This document shows, one piece after another, positions 1-3,572 of a stretch of DNA of 7,321 nucleotides. Numbering within the stretch: position 1 is the first letter of the stretch; each line of letters opens with the position of its first letter. The DNA comes from an uncultured Verrucomicrobiota bacterium. Its GTDB lineage: Bacteria > Verrucomicrobiota > Kiritimatiellia > RFP12 > UBA1067. Where the stretch lies: NCBI GenBank assembly GCA_947305825.1, contig CAMZET010000069.1, positions 1 to 7,321 on the forward strand. Direction: 5' to 3'. The position numbers and the translations under genes are program-made. The notes beneath the pieces were generated by a model. It was not told where the DNA came from, searched no databases, and was given only the letters and a program-made list of their open reading frames with translations.

Positions 1-505
1 AGGAGCCGCGGTCCGGAATGATGCGCACGGAGAGCAGCGGCTGGCCGTTGGCGTGCACCTGGCGCTCCGTCGAAATGCCCGGGCTGCGGTGCAGTTGCGA
101 CACGATTACGCGCTCCGCCCCGTTGATTACGAACGTGCCGTCGGGCGTCATCACAGGCATGTCGCCGAGGAACACTTCCTCGTCGCGCACCGAGTCCGCC
201 TCGCGCAGACGGAAACGCGCCTTGAGCGGACGCGAATACGTCTCGCCGTCCATCAAAGCCTGAAGATACGTCTTCTTCGGCGCCTCGAGATGATAGCTCA
301 CGAAATCGAGCGTGTACTTCCCGTCGTAGGAGGCGACGGGGAATATCTCCTTAAAGAGCGCCTGCAGCCCCTTGTGCGCGCGCTTCGTCGGCGGCACGTC
401 TATCTGCAGGAAGTCGGCATACGACTTGGTCTGGATTGCAATCAGGTTCGGAGGCGTCTCGGCCATGCCCTGGAGGCGTCCGAATACTTTGCGTTCTGCG
501 CTCAT
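1..505 (-). CDS. rpoB: DNA-directed RNA polymerase subunit beta, N-terminal part (truncated by window edge)
   Basis: This is the beginning of the RNA polymerase beta subunit, which with beta-prime forms the catalytic core that makes all cellular RNA. Reading leftward from the ATG at 505-503 gives 168 codons without a stop, starting MSAERKVFGRLQGM and running off the window. The first residues match the family pattern: PPNLIAIQTKSYADFLQ (residues 18-34), the GLQALFKEIFPV block (46-57), DGKYTLDFVSY (61-71), and the hallmark TFVINGAERVIVSQLHRSPG (residues 124-143). Full beta subunits exceed 1,100 residues, so the rifampicin pocket and catalytic regions lie outside. Upstream of the ATG are only purine stretches (AAAGG about 12 nt away and GAAAGAA adjacent), so the ribosome site is weak. 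The gene is divergent from the tRNA-rpmH unit and faces a palindromic promoter. The usual upstream neighbours rplJ and rplL are absent here. The identification is secure. Confidence 0.97.
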   Translation of the reverse strand, partial: MSAERKVFGRLQGMAETPPNLIAIQTKSYADFLQIDVPPTKRAHKGLQALFKEIFPVASYDGKYTLDFVSYHLEAPKKTYLQALMDGETYSRPLKARFRLREADSVRDEEVFLGDMPVMTPDGTFVINGAERVIVSQLHRSPGISTERQVHANGQPLLSVRIIPDRGS

Positions 506-635
506 TTCTTTCGGCCTTTGTTGCTGGTTCGTTGTGAATACGGTGTCAAATCGATACACCCCGCCCAAGCATGGAGCCTGAAGTGTGGTAAGCGGCCACT
601 TTGTTAACGGTGCACCATGGGGGTAATGGACGCAT

Positions 636-665
636 ATTTTACCATAAATGCCCCCTTGCGCGCAA
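636..665 (-). promoter_or_regulatory. Predicted extended -10 promoter for rpoB (left arm of palindrome)
   Basis: On the minus strand there is TGG followed by TAAAAT (TG at 644-643, hexamer at 641-636), an extended -10 element close to consensus. TTGCGC at 665-660 could be a weak -35 with an 18-bp spacer. The predicted transcription start is near 629, giving an rpoB leader of about 125 nt. It is the mirror image of the rightward promoter and shares the same 54-bp palindrome. This is inferred from sequence only. Confidence 0.6.
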
Positions 666-685
666 GGGGGCATTTATGGTAAAAT
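656..685 (+). promoter_or_regulatory. Predicted extended -10 promoter for the tRNA-rpmH-rnpA-yidD-yidC unit
   Basis: TG at 677-678 plus TAAAAT at 680-685 forms an extended -10. TTGCGC at 656-661 is a poor -35 match with an 18-bp spacer. The predicted start near 692 lies about ten bases before the mature tRNA 5' end. The surrounding GGCATTTATGGTAAAATAT closely matches the sequence just upstream of bamA (GGCATTTTTGGTATAATAT), which supports its being a real promoter type in this genome. Confidence 0.65.
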
Positions 686-701
686 ATACACCCGTTGCTG
701 C

Positions 702-778
702 GGACCCGTAGCTCAGTCGGTCAGAGCAGGTGACTCATAATCTCCGGGTCGTGGGTTCAAGTCCCGCCGGGTCCACCA
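702..778 (+). tRNA. tRNA with CAU anticodon, probably tRNA-Ile2 (alternatively elongator tRNA-Met)
   Basis: A full cloverleaf can be drawn. The acceptor stem is 702-708 with 768-774 (seven pairs). The D stem is 711-714 with 724-727. The anticodon stem is 729-733 with 741-745, with loop CTCATAA and anticodon CAT at 736-738. The variable loop is 746-750. The T stem is 751-755 with 763-767, with loop TTCAAGT. The discriminator is A775, and CCA is encoded at 776-778. The absence of a 5' C1 mismatch argues against initiator tRNA. Pairs C4-G69 and C5-G68 in the acceptor stem are features that TilS uses in E. coli to select tRNA-Ile2 over elongator tRNA-Met. The GGTCG variable region and TTCAAGT T loop also resemble tRNA-Ile2. 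A U·U mismatch sits at stem position 29-41. It is probably co-transcribed with rpmH, 82 nt downstream. Confidence 0.93.
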
Positions 779-860
779 ACGCGAGCGAGCAGGCGCGCCA
801 GGCGCGCGGCGAGCGAAGCGCTGCGGCGACGCTAATTTCGAGACGAAAGGAAGAAGACAC

Positions 861-998
861 ATGAAGATGACATGGCAGCCCTCTAAGATTAAGAGGAAAA
901 GGAAGATTGGGTACCGTGCGCGCAAGGCGACCAAAGGCGGCAGGAAGATTTTGGCGCGCCGCCGCGCGAAGGGCCGCAAGCGCCTTACGCAGGTCTAA
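861..998 (+). CDS. rpmH: 50S ribosomal protein L34
   Basis: This 45-residue protein, very rich in Lys and Arg, is ribosomal protein L34, a small component of the large ribosomal subunit that binds 23S rRNA. Residues 1-20 read [20 protein letters not shown], and the invariant core [20 protein letters not shown] follows at residues 21-40. The family is normally 44-46 residues, so the gene is full length. A purine-rich ribosome site (AAAGGA at 846-851, then GAAGAAG) precedes the ATG. rnpA begins 18 nt after the stop, the usual partnership, and the tRNA lies 82 nt upstream with no clear promoter or terminator between them. The second residue is Lys and the third Met, whereas many homologues begin MKRT; this is a trivial variation. 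Confidence 0.97.
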   Translation: MKMTWQPSKIKRKRKIGYRARKATKGGRKILARRRAKGRKRLTQV

Positions 999-1016
999 CG
1001 CAGGTCCCGGCCCGCT

Positions 1017-1340
1017 ATGACCACCCGCCTGCCCGGAGCGAAGTACAAGGACGTCTTCGACCGGGGGCGTTCCGTCAAGGGGCGTCTAGTCGTCGGTTGG
1101 CGGCTTGACGCTCCGGGCGAGGCGCGTCAGGCGGGCGTTGTTGTATCCAGACGCTGTTTCCACGACGCGGTGGACCGCAACCGCGCCAAGCGTCTGATGC
1201 GCGAGGCGTTCCGCCTTCTGGTGAAGGAAGGCGCCGCGCCGGCCGATACGGAGTGGATTTTCATCGCCCGCCAGGCCATCGCCGGCCGCCGCTGCCAGGA
1301 TGTCGCCGACGAAATGCGCAAACTCTTCGCCCGCCGCTGA
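1017..1340 (+). CDS. rnpA: Ribonuclease P protein component
   Basis: This is the protein subunit of RNase P, which helps the catalytic RNA remove 5' leaders from tRNA precursors. The 107-residue product carries the family's RNR signature at residues 54-66 (RNRAKRLMREAFR). It is preceded by the strand GVVVSRRCFHDAV (residues 40-52) and followed by the conserved WIFIAR segment (80-85). The protein is slightly shorter than many homologues (about 110-125) because its N-terminus is brief, starting MTTRLPGAKYKDVFDRG. The DVFDRGRSVKGRLVVGW stretch still corresponds to the family's N-terminal helix and first strand. The ATG has only a weak CAGG upstream, so translation may depend on coupling to rpmH. 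Its place between rpmH and yidD is canonical. A tRNA, its own substrate class, heads the same predicted transcript. Confidence 0.95.
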   Translation: MTTRLPGAKYKDVFDRGRSVKGRLVVGWRLDAPGEARQAGVVVSRRCFHDAVDRNRAKRLMREAFRLLVKEGAAPADTEWIFIARQAIAGRRCQDVADEMRKLFARR

Positions 1341-1360
1341 CGGGGCGAGTCCCGGTTTTC

Positions 1361-1615
1361 ATGAAGCATCTGCTCGTATTCCTGGTCAGGGGCTACCAAA
1401 TCGTCTTGAGCCCGCTCTTCAGCGGCTGCTGCCGCTTCGAGCCCAGCTGCTCCAACTACATGATTGAGGCCTTGCAGACCCACGGCGCCGTCAAAGGCTC
1501 TCTTCTCGGACTCTGGCGCCTTTTGAAATGCCATCCGTTCGGACCCCACGGCTACGACCCGGTTCCCCTCCCCGGCAAGTGGAGGAATGATTTCAAGATT
1601 CAGGAGACCAAATGA
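1361..1615 (+). CDS. yidD: Membrane protein insertion efficiency factor YidD
   Basis: YidD is a small membrane-associated protein that assists YidC-dependent membrane protein insertion. The 84-residue product shows the family signature in order: an N-terminal amphipathic segment MKHLLVFLVRGYQIVLSP (1-18), the Cys-rich motif CCRFEPSCSNY (23-33), KGSLLGLWRLLKCHPF (45-60) and GYDPVP (64-69). The start at 1361 is chosen because homologues begin at this Met. An upstream in-frame ATG at 1253 would add 36 residues that overlap rnpA and look like nothing in the family. No strong ribosome site is visible, only GGGGCGAG at 1342-1349. The stop codon overlaps the yidC start in an ATGA at 1612-1615, which suggests translational coupling to the insertase it helps. 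Confidence 0.95.
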   Translation: MKHLLVFLVRGYQIVLSPLFSGCCRFEPSCSNYMIEALQTHGAVKGSLLGLWRLLKCHPFGPHGYDPVPLPGKWRNDFKIQETK

Positions 1616-3336
1616 ACAAGACTGAGAAAATCGCCAGCATCGTGCTCGGAGCCGTGCTTGTCTGGTATTTGTTTACGCAAGGTGCGAAGAAGCCGGCAGC
1701 CCCGGCCAGCCAGGTCCCGGAGACGGCGCAGGCCGTCCAGGCCGCGCAGACCGAGCCTGCCGCGCAACCGGCGAGCCCGCAAACCGCGCCGCAGGCCGCA
1801 CAGGCGAACGCGCAGCAAGCCGCACAGGCCCCGGCGCTCCCAGAGACGCCAGAGCAATTCGTCACGCTCGAGAACGACGACCTCACGCTCGTCCTTTCCA
1901 CATGGGGCGGCGTCGTCAAGAGCGCGACACTACGCAAATACGCGCAGGGCAAGGGCGAAGTGGGCGACGCGAACCCGCCCGTAGTGTTCGACTTCTCCTC
2001 TTCGCCGCTCGGCGCGACCGACGGCCCCGTAATCGCATATTCCTTCGAACAAGAGTCCCCCACCGAAGTCGTCTTCTTCAACGGCGCCGCCAGACGCAAA
2101 GTCTCCCTCGCCGACAACTACCTCGTCACCTACCAGGACGACCTCGTGGGCGCTTCTTCCATCTCTATCGGCGCCATGGCCATGGGCGCCGACAAGAACG
2201 ACCTCCTTTCCGTGGACAGCTTCCGCCCCGACCCCAAGGGCGGAAAGGTAATCCACCACAGCGAGGGCGACTCGCCGCTCAAGGGGTATCTCGCCGGCGG
2301 CATCTCCGGCGGTTGCAGCGGCTCCAAGAGCGCCGCCGGCCTCCCCGCGAAAGTCAAGATAGACTATCCAGGCACGCAGACATACGTCGCGCTCAAGAAC
2401 CGCTTCTTCGTCACGGCGCTTGTCTCCACCTCCGCGCCCAACCTCGGCTTTTCCGCCACCGTCGCGCGCGACCTCGCCTCCGCCGCCTACCGCCCGCAAA
2501 GCGTCTCCGCGCGCATCCTCCTCGACTCCTCCGCCAAGTGCGATTCAGTCAAGAGCGTCTTCTACGTCGGACCCAAGAAGCAGGCCCTGCTCTGGGACCT
2601 CGGCCTCAAGGACGTCATGGAATTCGGAATGTGGCGCTGGATTTGCTACCCGCTCGTCTGGGTCCTCAACGTCTTCTACGCCGTCGTGCCGAACTTCGGC
2701 GTCGCCATCATCCTTCTCACCATCCTCGTCAGGCTCCTCTTCTGGCCGCTCACCCACAAGAGCACCATCGGCATGAAGAAAATGCAGGAAATCCAGCCGC
2801 TGATGAAGGAAATCCAGGCGAAATACAAGGACAACCCGCAGAGGATGCAGCAGGAGACGTTCGCCCTCTACCGCGAGCACAAGGTGAACCCGATGTCCTC
2901 GTGCCTTCCGATGCTAATACAGATTCCGGTGTTCATCGCGCTCTTCAACGTGCTGCGTTCGGCGGTGGAGCTTCGCTACGCGCCGTTTCTGTGGATAAGC
3001 GACCTCTCGCAGCCGGAGGGGCTGTTCGCTTCCTGGTTCCCGTTCGGCGGCCTCAACATCCTGCCAATCCTCATGGCCGCGACGATGGCGCTGCAGTCGG
3101 CTCTCACGCCCTCCGGCGGCGACCCCAAGCAGCAGCGCATGATGATTGTCATGATGCCGCTCATGATGCTTTTCATGTTCTATTCGTTCCCGTCGGCGCT
3201 TTCCCTCTACTGGACCCTCTCGCAGGTCGTGTCCATAGTCCAGATGTGGCTCATACGCCGCTCCACGCGTCGCGCCGCAGGAATGCCGGAGGTAATCGAC
3301 CCCCCGCAGACACGCCAGATGCGCCGCCACGGCTAG
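1612..3336 (+). CDS. yidC: Membrane protein insertase YidC (Oxa1 family, Gram-negative long form)
   Basis: YidC inserts and folds inner-membrane proteins, alone or with SecYEG. The 574-residue product has the diderm layout. An N-terminal transmembrane anchor (about 7-22) is followed by a linker rich in Ala, Gln and Pro (about 25-78), then a periplasmic beta-sandwich domain (about 80-325). The conserved Oxa1 core (about 338-550) comes last, with transmembrane segments near 345-380, 428-450, 480-498 and 508-546. The hydrophilic-groove arginine of the family corresponds to R374 in ILLTILVRLLFWPL. The C1 cytoplasmic loop contains KKMQEIQPLMKEIQAKYKDN, and SSCLPMLIQIPVFIALFNVL (residues 429-448) is a typical core stretch. 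Length fits the family (about 540-620). AGGAG at 1602-1606 sits five bases before the ATG, which overlaps the yidD stop. A probable terminator follows. Confidence 0.97.
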   Translation: MNKTEKIASIVLGAVLVWYLFTQGAKKPAAPASQVPETAQAVQAAQTEPAAQPASPQTAPQAAQANAQQAAQAPALPETPEQFVTLENDDLTLVLSTWGGVVKSATLRKYAQGKGEVGDANPPVVFDFSSSPLGATDGPVIAYSFEQESPTEVVFFNGAARRKVSLADNYLVTYQDDLVGASSISIGAMAMGADKNDLLSVDSFRPDPKGGKVIHHSEGDSPLKGYLAGGISGGCSGSKSAAGLPAKVKIDYPGTQTYVALKNRFFVTALVSTSAPNLGFSATVARDLASAAYRPQSVSARILLDSSAKCDSVKSVFYVGPKKQALLWDLGLKDVMEFGMWRWICYPLVWVLNVFYAVVPNFGVAIILLTILVRLLFWPLTHKSTIGMKKMQEIQPLMKEIQAKYKDNPQRMQQETFALYREHKVNPMSSCLPMLIQIPVFIALFNVLRSAVELRYAPFLWISDLSQPEGLFASWFPFGGLNILPILMAATMALQSALTPSGGDPKQQRMMIVMMPLMMLFMFYSFPSALSLYWTLSQVVSIVQMWLIRRSTRRAAGMPEVIDPPQTRQMRRHG

Positions 3337-3355
3337 CCCCCTTCCCCCTCCTCGC

Positions 3356-3381
3356 GGAGCGATTGCGCTCCTTCGTCTTTT
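3356..3381 (+). terminator. Probable intrinsic terminator of the tRNA-rpmH-yidC unit
   Basis: GGAGCG (3356-3361) pairs exactly with CGCTCC (3366-3371) around the four-base loop ATTG. It is followed by the T-rich tract TTCGTCTTTT (3372-3381). It begins 20 nt after the yidC stop. The stem is short and the T-tract interrupted, so termination may be incomplete and some transcripts could continue into the structured region ahead of bamA. Confidence 0.55.
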
Positions 3382-3415
3382 CGCCCCGACTGAAACCCTC
3401 CGAGGGGACAGAGCG

Positions 3416-3526
3416 GGGCGACAGCGTTTAATTTCATGATGTACTCTGCGGCATGCTGGATTTGAGATTTGGAAGCCTCAAATCCGACATGCCGCAGCGT
3501 ATATAGTGAAAGCACCGCTGTCGCCC
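3416..3526. repeat. 111-nt imperfect foldback (nested inverted repeat) upstream of bamA
   Basis: The outer arms GGGCGACAGCG (3416-3426) and CGCTGTCGCCC (3516-3526) are exact reverse complements. Inside them TTTCA (3432-3436) pairs with TGAAA (3507-3511), then ATGTAC (3439-3444) pairs with GTATAT (3499-3504) including one G-T wobble. CTGCGGCATG (3446-3455) pairs with CATGCCGCAG (3488-3497). Finally GGATTTGAG (3458-3466) pairs with CTCAAATCC (3477-3485) around a ten-base loop. In total about 43 pairs are possible. No T-run follows on either strand, so it is not a standard terminator. It may be a dispersed foldback element, a structured RNA or a leader structure. Function is unknown. Confidence 0.8.
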
Positions 3527-3555
3527 TTGCCGACAAAGCACAACTGCGGCATTTT

Positions 3556-3564
3556 TGGTATAAT
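3556..3564 (+). promoter_or_regulatory. Predicted extended -10 promoter of bamA-skp-lpxD
   Basis: TG at 3556-3557, one base, then a perfect TATAAT at 3559-3564 forms a consensus extended -10. No good -35 lies at the usual spacing, which is acceptable for extended -10 promoters. The expected transcription start (six to eight bases downstream) falls at about 3570-3573, essentially on the bamA ATG at 3573. The upstream GGCATTT context matches both arms of the 634-687 palindrome. Confidence 0.7.
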
Positions 3565-3572
3565 ATGCGACC

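Larger units (their letters stand above)
634..687. repeat. Perfect 54-bp palindrome (27-bp arms, no spacer)
   Basis: The bases at 634-660 are the exact reverse complement of 661-687, with the axis between 660 and 661 in a GCG|CGC core. The first mismatch is 633 against 688. The arms contain the sequence TTGCGCGCAAGGGGG around the centre and GGTAAAATAT at the outside. There is no T-run directly after the GC-rich stem on either strand, so it is not a convincing terminator. Each arm carries a promoter -10 motif, which makes a symmetric divergent promoter the best explanation. A cruciform or operator role, or an assembly join, is also possible. Confidence 0.9.
3337..3572. other. Non-coding region between yidC and bamA
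   Basis: No credible gene is seen on either strand in these 236 bases. In order it holds the probable yidC terminator, a second small inverted repeat (TCGCCCC at 3381-3387 with GGGGCGA at 3415-3421, enclosing CCCT/AGGG), the 111-nt foldback, and the bamA promoter. The 3415-3421 sequence overlaps the left arm of the foldback, so the two structures compete. CTGCGGCAT occurs twice directly (3446-3454, 3544-3552) and once inverted (3489-3497). Confidence 0.75.

Noticed and set aside
544..549. TTGACA on the minus strand in the rpoB leader as a second promoter
   Set aside because: No -10-like hexamer lies 16-18 bases downstream (the sequence there is CAGCAA), so the -35 match is probably chance.
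634..687. Palindrome as a bidirectional intrinsic terminator
   Set aside because: Both flanking genes point away from it, so there is nothing to terminate, and no T-run directly follows the GC-rich stem on either strand.
793..807. Inverted repeat GCGCGCC/GGCGCGC between the tRNA and rpmH
   Set aside because: The loop is one base unless inner pairs are opened, and no T-tract follows. It is weak evidence for a terminator and expected in GC-rich spacer sequence.
713..979. Minus-strand open frame across the tRNA and rpmH
   Set aside because: It covers a well-formed tRNA and the rpmH gene. Its C-terminal [20 protein letters not shown] stretch is the familiar spurious translation of tRNA antisense sequence.
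1253..1360. Upstream in-frame ATG extending yidD by 36 residues
   Set aside because: The extension overlaps rnpA, is Arg/Pro-rich and unlike the family. The Met at 1361 gives the normal YidD N-terminus.
1902..3431. Long open frame (509 codons) overlapping yidC on the plus strand
   Set aside because: It is Arg/Pro/His-rich, low-complexity and out of frame with the clear yidC gene. This is a typical shadow in GC-rich DNA.
3333..3536. Small minus-strand open frame (67 codons) in the yidC-bamA gap
   Set aside because: It runs through the inverted repeats and terminator, has no visible ribosome site and resembles no known small protein. The region is better explained as non-coding structure.
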